A stretch of 64,000 bases of DNA from Scenedesmus sp. ARA3 (Eukaryota; Chlorophyta; Chlorophyceae; Sphaeropleales; Scenedesmaceae): the NCBI GenBank assembly GCA_004335835.1, contig RWJK01001724.1:35860-99859 (forward strand), written 5' to 3'. How positions within the stretch are numbered: the stretch's first letter is position 1; each line of letters starts with the position of its first letter. The notes under the pieces are model-generated. The model saw only the letters and a list, made by a program, of their open reading frames with translations. It was not told where the DNA came from and ran no database searches. Below, piece after piece: positions 10,949 to 22,508 of this stretch. Both the position numbers and the translations under genes were made by a program.

Positions 10949-12011
10949 CGCCCCCTGCTGCTCTTGAACCGATCCAGTCAGCAATGACATGCTGAGAAAA
11001 TAGTCTCTCCGTAAAGCATGATCATGCACAGCAGCAGTGAGGCTGTTGGTGGTGTCTAGCTTCTCTCCCTGCTCGTACATGCAAGACAACTGTGAGTTTC
11101 AAAGCAATGCAGCTCACTACGTTTTGGCCACCCTTGGCCCCGGCCTGCTGCTGTGGATCGTGATTGACCAGACCTGCAGCAATTGTCTGACCACTTTGTG
11201 CCAAGGGCTCAGCTTCCTCACCATGACAATGGCAGCAGTTGCCTGGTTGGGGCCGTACACCTGACAGGTGTACACGCTATTGATTTGTACCTTTTGTACT
11301 CTTGATCGCGGCATGGCGCGGCATGGCAATCGCTCTTGCTGCAAGAGGGAAAGCCACAGTTGTAGCACTTGTATCTTGCCGTGTCTGCTGATCTGTTTCA
11401 CATATTGCACTGCAGGCGGCATGCCACAGCCACCACACCAACAACTATTATGGTGGCGGCATAACGGCCATCAGCCACAGACGTTGCACAAGATGTTGAG
11501 GCACGTGCTAGTGCACTGACAGCTTGTAACAGCTGATGACCAGTATTGCCCTACAGCTAGCAGTAGCCCCGCCTTCTGACGTCTTCTACTGCCAACTTGA
11601 AAAACCAGCATCGCACCGTGCCTTGCGCCTCAGAACCGGAGGCCAAAATGGCTGCAAAAACGGCGTGCGGCATTTCTACGCCATGCTAGCATAACACGCC
11701 CGCCGTCGTCCAGACAGGCAAGCTGCCAACCTCCGCCGCAAACAGCTGACTGCTCAACCATCTCAACCAACCGTGCATAGCACATGCCACCTTCCGCACA
11801 AATTCAGAACAAGCAGCACATCCTGCGTGAAGCCGAACTCTTCCAGTGTCTCAACTCAGCTTCTCAGTCAGGCGTCAACATGCCTGCCCAACAGCACAGC
11901 TGTTGTCAAACCCAACTGCCAACACACAACCTCCATACTGAACTGCACACACCCTGCAAGCATACCTCCAGTGCAGCGTTCATCCGAACAGCAGCCTCAC
12001 CACCTCTTTCT
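10949..12011. other. Convergent intergenic region with one palindrome
   Basis: No gene is supported between the ubiquitin-fold gene (+) and CURT1 (-). A perfect 9-1-9 inverted repeat (GTACACCTG-A-CAGGTGTAC) lies at 11255-11273. Confidence 0.5.
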
Positions 12012-13095
12012 TCACCACCTCTTGCTGCTCTCGTTGCCAAGCTCACCGCCAAGCTCCTCCGCCAACTCATCCAGGTCATGCAGCGCACCAGACACGCCAT
12101 CAGCAGCAGCAGCACCGCCGCTGCCACCCTGGCCATAGCCACGCTCCGATGCACTCGCCTTGCCGCTGCTGAGCGGCTCGTCCATGGCAGCAGCAGCGCG
12201 CCGAGCCATGTCCTGCAGGTCGTCATTCATGTGGCTGCGGCTGCCGCCGTTGCCGGAGCTCTTGATCTGCTGCGGGGTGCGCCCTGTGATATTTTCAATG
12301 GTCAGGTCAGCTGCCAGGTCCTCACGGCCCTGTGCATACAGCAGGTACCTGCAGCAGCAGCCAGAGAGAAGCAGAATCGTCATGGAATGCAGTCGTTTGA
12401 TTGACATTTGGGTAAAGGATGCAGAATGATGCATGCAGGTCCACGCCGCTCTCCACGTACAGCATGTACCTGCAGCCACAATTACAGCAGCAGCAGCCAG
12501 AGAGAAGCAGAAGCATCAAGGAGTGCAGTCATTGACTGGCATCTGGGTCAAGGATGCAGACTGGTGCATTCGGGTCCTGGCTGCCCTCCGCAGTGATGGC
12601 GGCGGCAGCAGCAGCAGCAGCAGCAGCTAGGTATGCAGGTATACAGTTTGGCCATCTGGGTGAGCAATGCAGAATGCACGCAGCATGAGGCCAGTATTGT
12701 ACACTGCCTCGCACACATCCACCTCCCTGCCTTCCCCTGCACCTGCAAGGCCTACCTACTCATCAGTGCTGAGATGTGCAAACACCTTTGGTACAGCCAG
12801 AATTTCATCATTTCCAGAACTGTTAGCAGCCCGCCTGGCAGCAGCATTGTGCGCCCCACCTGATGATCAGGTGCGCTCACTATTACAATATCATGTGCAA
12901 CGGCGTATAAGAAGCAACACTGACGGCATTGTACTATATACAGCCAGACTGGCAGCAGCAGTGCGCCCCACCTGAAGAAGAACCAGGCGCTGAAGCCGAA
13001 GCCGACGAGCTTGAGTGCGGGAGGGATCAGCGGCACGCGCTCAATGGCATCCAGCACGGCATTGGCCACATACAGCACAGCCAGCGCACCTGCAG

Positions 13096-13131
<36 letters not shown>

Positions 13132-14155
13132 TTTCAGGCCTCCAGCCATGTGCACACACACTCAACCAGTGGGAACATAGCAGCGAGCCCTCGCGCGCAG
13201 TGGCTTCAATCAACACCTGGCACAGTGCAGTGTGTTCAACAGCTGGTATGCAGCGTTTCATTGCAGTTGTGGCGTGGGCTGCAACCTGCCAATTTCCACT
13301 GACGCAACGGCCAGGCACAGCCGAACCATAGCAGCAATGTAGCACAGGCATAGCCGCAGCGCCGTAGGCCAGCGTGGGATTGCGCTGCCCAGCGGGCCAT
13401 GCCTACCCTGCTGTCCAATGATTCAACCAGTGCAGCACACAGACACAGCCGGGGCCTCACCGGCGCCGTAGGCCAGCGTGGGGTTGCGCTCCTCTGCGGG
13501 CCAGCGCTGCCAGCGCTCCACCAGGTTGTTCCAGCCATCGCGCAGGCTGGCGCTGGGGTCGTCATCATAGCCGGTGCTGTAGCCCCTGTAGTTGCTGAAC
13601 CTGCAGCACAATTGCGATGCGTTAAATGTTAGTTTGAGGAAGGGTCCCGGCACTGTTTCGGATAGTATGAGCCACAACAGGATGAGCGCAGTTCGTTGGA
13701 ACAGACTTGGGCAAGGTTGGGGACGCAAGCACAGCAAGCAGGAGGCATGCAGTGCAATCGTGCGTGTGATGCAAGGAGGCAGGGCTGTGCCTGCTTCAGG
13801 GTTTGGCATGCCTTGAGCCATGCACAAGCAGATGGTGCAGTAGGTCTGACATTGTGCATTGAGGCACTAAGCTGAAGCAATGTGTGGTCACATAAACACA
13901 ATGCACTGCCACATGCATGCAGCAGCAACCTGGCCAGTAGCCTGATATGCATGCACACAATGCGCAGGCTGTGGTGCTGCCTCACCTGTCGGTTGTGCTG
14001 CTGGTCTGGTCCTGCCTTTCACCCTCGCGGAAGTTGACACGCACGCTGCGGCGCACAGGCACCACGCACAGGGTGTTGTTGCTAGGGCGCACTCGCACCA
14101 GGCCTGCTGCTGCTGGCCTGGTTGCACTGCTGCCAGCTACGGAGTGAACCTGCAT
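12012..14155 (-). CDS. CURT1: CURT1-like thylakoid curvature protein (CAAD domain)
   Basis: Four exons: 14155-13986, 13600-13461, 13089-12972 and 12348-12012; every junction is in phase, total 254 residues. Residues about 1-57 resemble a plastid transit peptide (MQVHSVAGSS, basic, Ser/Val/Arg-rich). The core has a linker NNLVERW, a first membrane segment ALAVLYVANAVLDAIERVP, a short turn with PPALKLVGFGF and a second segment SAWFFFRYLLY, then EDLAADL. The double membrane hairpin followed by (Y)RYLL and an acidic helix is diagnostic for CAAD/CURT1 proteins, which bend grana margins. The C-terminus (about 90 residues, Gly/Ser/Ala-rich) is longer than in plant CURT1. An in-frame ATG upstream at 14281 would add 42 residues; I prefer 14155 because it starts a better transit peptide. 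Three exon edges of this gene have extra intronic copies. Confidence 0.88.
12350..12660 (-). repeat. CURT1: Duplicated start of CURT1 exon 4 with flanking intron
   Basis: The real acceptor and exon start (12348 downwards) is copied at 12469 downwards: both read GCAG then GTAC, ATG or CTG, CTGTA; the copy encodes RYMLYVESGVDLHA where the exon encodes RYLLYAQGREDLAA. Flanking intron blocks with AGAGAAGCAGAA and AAGGATGCAGA are also repeated (about 12364-12427, 12502-12561, weaker at 12640-12675). Confidence 0.85.
12835..12992 (-). repeat. CURT1: Duplicated end of CURT1 exon 3 with donor
   Basis: The block TGCGCCCCACCTGA (plus strand) with a preceding CTGGCAGCAGCA occurs at the true exon 3 donor (about 12951-12990) and again at about 12834-12872 in intron 3. 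The copy preserves CAG plus GTGGGG on the sense strand. Confidence 0.8.
13349..13506 (-). repeat. CURT1: Duplicated end of CURT1 exon 2
   Basis: The exon 2 end (about 13459-13505) is copied at about 13357-13400 in intron 2: GCGCCGTAGGCCAGCGTGGG and TTGCGCT are shared. The copy encodes RNPTLAYGA, as does the exon. Confidence 0.85.
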
Positions 14156-14801
14156 GGTTGTGTTGCTGTTTGAAAGGTTAAGTGCAAGCTTCTTATAAAC
14201 GAAAGATTGTGTGTACGATTCGTGGCTTGTGGAGCCAGCAGGTGGTGCTTTGTATGGGCAGCAGGCCAGCTGACTTGTCATCTTGGAGCAGGGTGAAGCA
14301 CCCCCGGGTCATTCGTTGGACCTTTGGATATGCTGCTGCGGTTTCCGAACAGAAGTAAGGCCAAAATATTATTTCCTGACAAACGTTTGCCGTGCGGCGT
14401 GTTGTGCGCACCCTCTACTGCATGCAAGATGATTGACGTCATCAGGCTCGCCAAGGTGCCGTAGAGCTGCGCTCCCTAAGCAAGCACCCGTGTAGTTTCC
14501 ACGAGTATTATAAAAACGACTGTCTTTGTTTGAAAGGAGTTGGACGTCGTCAGGGGTATATCCCCGCCCTCATGGCCGTGACAGGGTGTCACGGCAGTAC
14601 AGCGCAGCAGTACAGTCTTCCCCCTGCAAATCAAGCAGCCGCGATGATAAGGCCAAGAAACCAGAATAAAAGGGTACCCACGAGTGTATTACCGGCTTCT
14701 GATAAGTGATGCACCAACAATGCAGCTGAGGCTGCAGTATGAGAGGTGCTGCCAGCTGGCCTTGACTCAAGGTACGGTACGCAGCACTGCTGTGTCCTGG
14801 T

Positions 14802-15030
14802 TCAAAACCTGGGACCCAAGCATGGTACACGGTGCGTGCCTGCATACACCTGTCCTGCAAAAAAGAGGCTATGCAGCACGCACACAACACGATACACCCT
14901 TCACAATAGTACTGGCTGTAGTAGTGAAGTACAGCAGCAGCCTGGTAGCACTCACCGGCTGCCTCGTCAGTCAGCCAAACTTTTGCAACGGAGTTGGGCC
15001 AGCATTCAAGCAACAGTAGGCATGCTGCAT
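14802..15030 (-). CDS. Possible terminal exons of an unknown minus-strand gene
   Basis: A minus-strand segment ending at 14956 encodes NSVAKVWLTDEAA and is followed by a perfect GTGAGT donor; an exon starting after TTTTTTGCAG at 14854 continues in phase to a TGA at 14802-14804, giving GQVYAGTHRVPCLGPRF. The junction and splice sites are good, but I recognise no domain and did not find the upstream exons, so this may be chance. Confidence 0.25.
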
Positions 15031-15529
15031 GCAAAGCCCCTCGCTCCAGGCCCAAAAACCTGCCTGATCACTTCTGAAGAGCAAAAAATGGTCTCCACAG
15101 CAGCAACGCGGCTTACCGGTGTGCCTGACTGTGTTGCTGATTGCATGCACATGCACTGCCGCACATGTGCAGGCAGCTGCAGAGCTTCCAGCCCTGCTAG
15201 CAGCGCTGTCGCAAGCAAGATACACTTCCGCCGAATTCAGCCTCAAAACAGATACTGCAAACCCCCGCACATGCAGCTTGCTTTGTGGCTGCAATGACAC
15301 ACGACAATGTGCACAAGCTGTTGCTCAAGGCACTGCAGCTGACATATCACAATGCAATAGTAGGAGCAGCACGATACAACAGCGGGTGCCGTCAGCACTG
15401 TGTGTGGCCATTACCGTGGGAACTCAAAATTTCCCTTTGCCGCCTTCCTTTCCCATCATGGCATGCCACCATTCAACGGCTCTGTGACATTGTGTCAAGG
15501 CAGGCACAAGACAGCAGCAGCTCAACAAG

Positions 15530-16085
15530 GGTACCCTCGCCTTGGAGGTATGCACCACGTGCCGCATGTGCTGAAGTTATGCCACGCATGTGTATATGCG
15601 CTGGTATGCACCATGCTTCACAACGCATGCACAGACAACTGCATGGTGCTAGGCTCGCTGTCAAGCAGTAAGGCAGAGCGTCACAGAATGTGAGCCTTGC
15701 CTTTTCTGCTCAAAAGTGTGCTGCCACAACCAGGGCGATAAGACAGCATTCAACCTTCACCCACTCCTGAAACCAGCAAACAGATAATGACGCTCGCCGT
15801 GCATGCCACTGCTCTGCGTCCGTGCGTCCTAAATTACACACGATAATGCACATGCGGATACTCAATCGCTGACATACCACTATACAACTGCTCTGTCATG
15901 CTGAGGCAGCAAGTGCCATGCAGGCGCAAAACAGTTGCAACTCAGCATGGTGCCCTCAACATGGAGGTAAGCACCATGCGCCGCATGTGCTGCAGCTGCC
16001 AGCCCAGTGGGCAGCGCAATTACAGGTGCGCCAATATGCAGAACGCACCACAAACCATGCACATACAAATGCATGATGCCTGTTC
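15530..16085. repeat. Diverged direct duplication, about 420 bp apart
   Basis: About 15530-15660 and 15945-16080 share an ordered series of blocks (GTGCCCTC or GTACCCTC, ATGGAGGTAAGCACC or TTGGAGGTATGCACC, CCGCATGTGCTG, then ACGCA-rich blocks). Both keep a donor-like GGAG plus GTAAGC or GTATGC on the plus strand, like the exon-edge duplications elsewhere, but no gene could be assigned. Confidence 0.6.
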
Positions 16086-16378
16086 TTGCTCGCTTTCAGG
16101 CAGCCAGATAGGGCCCCACAGAACGCCAGCATTGCATGTCTCTGAAGAGGCATACCATTGCAAGTACAACGGAAACAGACAACGATTGTTCGACGCTGAC
16201 TGCTAAGGACCAGGGAACAGATACAGCCATTCACACGCATGCATGTTGCTATGCGGCCCAAATGGCACACAAGTGTGCTGCAGCAGATGCTCAACTGCCG
16301 CCACATCAGATACAGCAGCTCTGTCATGCGTGGCAGCACTCGCCAGCCACAAACAGCAGCTGCTCAGGAAGAAGTAGT

Positions 16379-16418
16379 ACTTGCAGGAAATGCAGCCATG
16401 CAGCCATTTCCTGCAAGT
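16379..16418. repeat. Perfect 14-bp inverted repeat with 12-bp loop
   Basis: ACTTGCAGGAAATG at 16379-16392 and CATTTCCTGCAAGT at 16405-16418 are exact reverse complements around a 12-base spacer, able to form a stable stem in RNA or extruded DNA. Confidence 0.9.
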
Positions 16419-18132
16419 GTGCACTGCATGCCGTGCACGCGACCTTTCCAGGCTGCCACACACACACAACAGCCGTGTCGCCAAACCAACAAGGGCGAGC
16501 GTAACAAAAGATTGAACAAGCACAAGCAACTGCCAGCCTCAAGTCAAAGCTGCAGAAGCACGGACAACAACCAAACCTGTCCATTAGGGACTATGAACTA
16601 GCAGTTTTGTAAGAGAGGCAATCAACTGCAGCTGCCCTGTCCTCAGCAGGGCACCGCTGCAAAACGGTCAAAACCCCATAAAAAAACCCACCGGAACCCC
16701 AGCAGCAAACAGACATGTGATGCACCGCACACGCACATCCTTCTGCTGCACAATCTTACATGCAATGCGTCCTGGTTCCATCCGCATGCATACGATGGAT
16801 CCAGTGCCCTTCAGTCGCAGCTGCCCCCGCTTTCCTGCAAGCAAGCTGCCACAGCAATCGGCGTGCATCCAGGGAAGTGGCATGCCTCCGTGTGTGTCAG
16901 CAATACAACCAACCAGCCCCCATCGTACACACTCTACGCAAACAACCCACATGTCACCGTACCACGACTTCTGACAAACCGTAGACAGCACTCTTCTAGC
17001 TTGGCAGCACGCCAGCCTAATAGCAGCACACGCACGAGCTGTGAACTGCTTCAAATGCAGCTGCATCAACACAACGTGCACAGCTCCTGGTGGGCTGAGA
17101 GCTCCCGCAGTGAGACCTTTGAAGGAACGCATGTAAAGAGATGCATTAATCCATGAAGTTAGACCATCAGTCTGCTATCAGGAAACCTTGGTTGGCCACA
17201 ATTGCAACCCATGACATGCTGACTCACCAGCACCTTCAAACTTCACTCCGAAAGAAGGAAGCAGCTCCCCAACTGCTTCCATTTTACAGCACAACACCCC
17301 GTGCTATTTCCATGCTGAGCACAAGTGCTGATTCTCCTGCCCTGATGCATCAGCCTAAGTAACGAGTGCTGCAAGCACAGCACACATCTCCCATACTTTG
17401 CTACTTTGCAATGGATATGTATACCATCAAGGTTCCCCCAGTTGCTGTCCACCACTGTCGGAACACGCACCAGGCACAGTTGCACCCACGCCCCACCACT
17501 AAGAAACTCATTCCACCCAAATACCATAGACCACCGCATCATTACACGCCAAAGCATGCCATGCAGGCACACACTGTAATGATGTGGCTCAAGTTGCAGA
17601 CAGCTGCTGCAAAAGCCACACCCTACCCACCCCTCCCATCAAGCGCAGCAGACAGCCTGCCAGCTGTGAGAGCAAGCAGAGCTCCAGCGGCTGGTAAAAC
17701 AGCGCTACGTGCCCCTGCTTTTACAACCCCTTTCTGCCCACACGGCACCGCTGCAGCTGACAAAGCACTGCAGCCACTCCAACATGCCAAGCACACAGCA
17801 ACTACACAAGCAACACCGTATCTGTGTGATGCTGCCATTCACAATGCAATGTGCTGCTGGCTCAGAGGCATGCAGGATGGGGCTCACAGCCACTCGGCCA
17901 CACCTCTGCCAAACCATGCATCCAGGCCGATAATCGGCACAAACTCTGCTACACAGCACCCCCCCCCCAAGACCCACCATGTACCACCTAACCCCAGCTG
18001 CAACGTGTTTCCAAACCACACCAATGATTCCCCGGCCAACAGCCAATCTACCAGGTGAACAGCGCCATGAGCCGCATGCTGTGTTCACAGGGGCAGCAGC
18101 TGTAGCCAGCCCTCACATGTCTGCACCCTCAC

Positions 18133-19310
18133 GCCTCCGCCTGCGTGTTGCAGGCCCTGCTGCTGCACTGGCGCTGCTGCCATCCCTGCCGGCGGAACTG
18201 CTGCTGCTGCTGCCGTGTACGTTTGCATGGATACCTGAGCGGCTGAGGAAGCAGGCGAGCAGCAGACCATGCCACTGCTTAAGCTGCTGCTGGCTGCTGC
18301 GATGCTGCTGTACTGCTGCGGTGCAGCAGCGTACAGATCAGCTGCAACACTGCTGTACTGCTGAGGTACAGCAGCATGGCTGCTGTAGTTCTGAGCTGCA
18401 TCGTTGCTGCTGCTGTATTGCAGGCCAACAGGCTGCTGCTGCAGAGGGCTTGAATGAGCAGCAACACCTGTGTAGAAGGCGTCTGTGCTGAGGTTGGCTG
18501 TGGGTGCTGCTGCTGCCTGCAGCTGTGTCAATCCACCCATTCGCTGCCTGAGCTGCAGCAGCCTCACAATCTCTGCATCCACGGCCGTTGCTGCCGCTGC
18601 GTTGTCGTTGGCGGCAGGTTGCTGCTGCTGGAGCTGCCGCTGCTGCAGCTGCTGCAGCTGCAACAGCAGCTCTTGACGCTGTTGCATGTCGCTGCTGCTG
18701 CTGCTGCCTGGTGATGCATACGTGGTACCGGCACCTGCTGACAATGCCTCAGGCTGCAGCAGCAGCTGCTACTGCTGCAGCTGGTGTGCGGCGAACCCGC
18801 CAGCTTGCACTAGGCTGATTTGCGCAGCGCTGCTGCCTGCAAGTGTCGTGCCAGGCAGCACCGTCTGCCAGCTGCCTGCACTGCTGTCGAGGTTGCTGCT
18901 GTGGCGCTGTTGCAGCTGCAGCTGCTGCTGCGTCTGCAGTGGCAGCGAGCCCAGCTCCATGCTGCTGCAGCAGCTGCTGCCATCAAATCCAGCAATGGCA
19001 AGTGGTTGGGTACCATGTGCAACTACTGCATGCATTGGGGCTGGCTGCAAGGCAGGCCTAGGGCTCAGTAGGCCCTGTGCTGCAGCAGCGCTGTCAGTCG
19101 AGGGCTGCACCTGCATGTGGCGAGGCGCTGCCCCTGGCTGCGATGTCATCTGCTGAGCCAGCTGTGATGTCATCTGCTGCAGCAGCTGCAGCTGCTGCTG
19201 CTGGTGCTGTCGCTGATGATGGTCAAGCTGCGGAGGGCTTGCATTCGGCATCCAAGCAGCAGTAGGCTCAACGCCTTGCTGAGGTGCACTGCAAGGTTGC
19301 GTGGAGAACA

Positions 19311-19341
<31 letters not shown>

Positions 19342-19929
19342 CCTGTCTTGTATTGCCATCGGCATGCTGTGCACCATCGGCATGCATGCAGGTGACCTGG
19401 CGCTGCTGTCGTTGCCATAAAAGTTCAGAGCTGCTGCCTCACTCGGTGTACCTGCCCTCTCGCTGTCACATGTTGCTGCTGCAGCAGCAGCAGCCGCGGC
19501 TGACGCGCCGAGCTCTGCGGCCGCAGCGGCAGTTGCTTGGACAGCTGCTGCTGCCTGTTCTGCAGTGATGTGTGCAGCAGCCCCATCGCCGGCAGCCTTC
19601 ATCCAAGGTATGACCAGCACAGTGGCGCTGCAGTACTCATCAATGTTGCTGTGCTGCATTGTAGCAGCTGCTGCTGGTGCTGCATGTGGAGGAGAGGGCC
19701 GTGGAGGTGGTGGCGGTGGTGGTGGAAAGGGTGGCGCTGCGTGGTACTGGTTGGCTCTGCTGCTGCCAGCAGTGCTGTTGCTGGAGTTGCTGCTGCTGCT
19801 GGCTGGGCGGACAGGTGCAGCCCAAGGGTGCTGCTGCTGGTGCTGCTGTTTGTTGACAGCATTGGCTGCAGAGCTGAGCCCAGCGTTGTTGCTTGGGAAA
19901 CCAACATCTTGACTCCAACTAGCTGCCAT
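18133..19929 (-). CDS. Gln/Ala/Ser-rich low-complexity protein, interrupted by in-frame TAG
   Basis: From ATG at 19929 (MAASWSQDVGF) the minus-strand frame runs 386 codons to a TAG at 18771-18769, and then stays open in the same frame for about 212 more codons to a good donor (GGC followed by GTGAGG) at 18133/18132. Composition is the same on both sides: poly-Gln runs, QQQLQLLQQM, Ala-rich blocks, a run of eight Pro near residue 75, and Tyr-Ser repeats (PQQYSSVAAD, PQQYSSIAAA). One less repetitive segment reads SATVLVIPWMKAAGDGA. No known domain is seen; a transcriptional co-regulator type protein is only a guess from composition. The TAG could be removed by a short intron (GTGCAA at about 18807 to CTGCAG ending at about 18754, phase 0 on both sides), be a nonsense allele, or be a sequencing error. 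Further exons below 18133 are likely but not identified. Confidence 0.45.
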
Positions 19930-21338
19930 GGCTAGCCGTACGAACAATAGCACAACGCGCTCGAACCCCTGTAAACACAGCAGTTGTAGTGTTTATGATG
20001 CGAATATTATTGTGTTGTCGCCGCGGTGAGCACGAGCAAGCAGGGCCGACCAGCTGGCGACAGCAAGCACAAAGCACGCAGAGAGTCTGCGTTTTGCCAG
20101 CAACCGCTCGCGGCTTATATCAGTGCAGGTTATAGTATAGGTACGCACCTGCGGAGTGATCAGGCTAGTCAGGCTGCCCCAGGCTTTGCATCATGCAGTT
20201 GTTGCCACATGCCTTGGTTCCGTCCAGCACTTGAAATAGGAGGCCGTATAGTGACCTGGCGTTATGAACAGATGCAATTAAGAGCACTTAGACTATACTC
20301 GGCATGTCAAGGCAATTGACTGGCTGTTTGGCATGAACAAGGCAGTGTAACCAGCGAAATCTTTTCGTATCCCAGGCTGCCCTTTCGCAGATGTCTCGCC
20401 GTTTGTCGATTGCACGATATGTTCAAGTCAATAAGTGCTATGTTTGTAGTGGAACTATTCCCAGTTGCCAGGCTCTCTCAGCCCACTGGGCTTGGCGTAG
20501 ACCCTCACCACGCTTCTGGAGTAATAGCAGCACGAAATGGCCGAAGAGTGATACTGTTGGGCTAATACTTTCACAATATGCAAATTCACTGATCATTAGT
20601 ATGAATTGCGCCGTACGAGGGTGGTTAGCTCCCCTCTTGCGTGCGTCAATCCGCAAGCCTTGCAAGGTGGTCACCACTGGCCCAGTGGGGCAGAGTGGTT
20701 CAACCAATGGTTGTATGCGCCTGCCAACGCCAGTGCACAAACGTTGCTCTGCTGCAATCCAGCCATAAGATGTGATCAATGCAACGTCTTCCAGGCGCAG
20801 ACAATGCTAGCAGCAAATGCTAAATTGAAAAAGCCAACGCTGCCGAAGCAATACCTGTCGTTTGCAGTTGCTGGCTTTAAGGACGAGAAGACCACAACCC
20901 TGCCATGATTTCACTGCATATGTGCTGCTGGACTTACAAATTCGTTTTTAAATGAATCTAGTGAGACAAGGCATGCTGTTTCAGTGCTCTCTAGAAACCT
21001 GAAGTGAGGAACATGAACATGTTGCCCCTGTGCAGTGTCCATTCGTGCAGCATCTTCTCCGCTATTGCAGTGTAAGGATCTGCACCTAAACATGGACACG
21101 TCACAGGCAGTGGTCACGCACGGCATAGATGCTGATGCTTGACGCCGAGGTTGACTGAACCCGCACTGTGTAGAATCAGACCCGACACGACTACACACAA
21201 AGCGCACTTCCGTTGGCGGGAAGCTAAACTTTATCGCATATTCTGCAAGTATAATATTGATTTGGTTTAAGTCCGTCCCCGCTGTTCAAGACGAGGTTCT
21301 TCGTGTCACTCCTTGCTGCTGCTGTGTTGCTGCTGCTC
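19930..21338. other. Divergent intergenic region
   Basis: This separates the Gln-rich ORF (-) from the Nudix gene (+). A minus-strand frame at 20438-20779 has non-repetitive, protein-like content (ILMISEFAYCESISPTVSLF) and lower CAG load than the surroundings; it may be a transposon remnant but has no identifiable domain. Nothing else is supported. Confidence 0.4.
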
Positions 21339-22508
21339 ATGGCAGCTGAAGCAACCTCGATACAACAGCCATCAGCAGCAGCAGAATCTGCAGCAGCATT
21401 ACAACCGGGAGCACCCGAGAAGCTGGGAGCCGGCCTTCTGCTGTGGTGAGGGCCTGTGATTTTTGAGCAGGGCCGGAGGGCCGGAGGGCACACGTCAATC
21501 ACCATGCAGCTGCCATACCCCTGAGACCATCCTGCTGCATCAATGCAGCTGCTCATGCACTTACCAAAACCTGCTAGCGTTGTGTCTGGCGAACACTGTG
21601 CCCCTGCACTGCTCAGTACTGCTCACAGCTGCACATGCTATGCACGCCATGGCAGTAAACATCAACCAGCGCTGCGCGTGAGTGCTGCTGCAGCTGCCAG
21701 GGCCAGGTGCTGCTGCTGAAGCGCAGCAGCAAGCACAACGACCAGACCTGGGGCCTGCCGGGCGGCAACGCTGAGTCAGCAGACCAAGGACTGTTGGCCA
21801 CAGCGCAGCGGGAGGCACATGAGGAGCTTGGAGCAGTGCCTGCGTATGTAACGCGGGCACAGATTTTGACCAAGTGAGTGCATCAGAAGCAATGTAGTGC
21901 TTGCAGGACAGCATGTGCAGACAAATAGTATAGCAGCGGAGTGCACAAAAGCAGATGTGTGCACGTGTCAGGGCAGCCTGGGAGCTGACCATGCTAGAGT
22001 TGTGGCGTCTGTGCAGCTGCTGTCGGGTATGGGGCGGGTCCAGTGTTGCAAAGCTTGAGAAAATGATTGCTGCATAAACTGAAGGCGTGTAAGCTGCACT
22101 ATGCTGTCAGAAAAGGGTGCACATGATGGACAATAGGTATAAGTTGCGCAGCGCTTTCTGTAGTTGGAGCATGCAGCATAAGCGCGCCTTGCCTGCTGCC
22201 TGCTGCTGCTGCTGTTGGTGCTGCTGCTGCCCCTGCTGCTGCTATGCAGGCGCGGCAAGCGCAACCAGAAGCACTTCACCGTGTTTGTGGCAGACGTGCA
22301 GCCCAGTGCAGCGCAGCAGTATGTTCCCCGCCTCAATGCAGAGCACAGCGAGTGGCGCTGGGTACCCTGGGAGCAGGTTGTGGCAGCTGGCAGCGGCGCA
22401 GCAAATGAAAACCAGTTGCAGCTGCACCCTGTAGTGCGCCAGCTGGCACAGCAGCATGCACTCGAGGTGCAGCATGTGCTGCAGGCATGTCAGCAGCCAG
22501 AAGGATGA
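21339..22508 (+). CDS. Nudix hydrolase domain protein
   Basis: Three exons: 21339-21445 (phase 2), 21694-21873 (phase 2) and 22250-22508; total 181 residues. After an Ala/Ser/Gln-rich N-terminus the fold starts at GAGLLLCCQGQVLLLKRSS. The Nudix box follows: GLPGGN, then REAHEELG (the metal-binding REx2EExG core is complete). The usual Glu of the GX5E part is displaced, as in the GGN-type subgroup that includes NxE-x-D insertions. The last exon provides the HFTVFVAD and WRWVPWEQV strands and ends in a Gln-rich helix. It should cleave a nucleoside-diphosphate-linked substrate with Mg, but the substrate cannot be deduced. An exon 2 start at 21701 would break the frame, so 21694 was chosen. Intron 2 ends in CTG triplets. 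No targeting peptide is obvious. Confidence 0.85.

Larger units (their letters stand above)
14156..18132. other. Repeat-rich stretch of uncertain content
   Basis: No complete gene could be assembled over about 4 kb. Part may be 3' exons and introns of the Gln-rich minus-strand ORF that ends at a good donor at 18132. Separate entries describe a possible terminal exon pair at 14802-15030, a diverged duplication at 15530-16085 and a hairpin at 16379-16418. A short homopolymer C tract lies at about 17961. Confidence 0.4.

Noticed and set aside
18769..18771. Alternative nuclear genetic code with TAG as Gln
   Set aside because: Convincing genes in the same window end in TAG after complete domains (L1-domain protein, ankyrin protein, CPBP protease), so TAG works as a stop.
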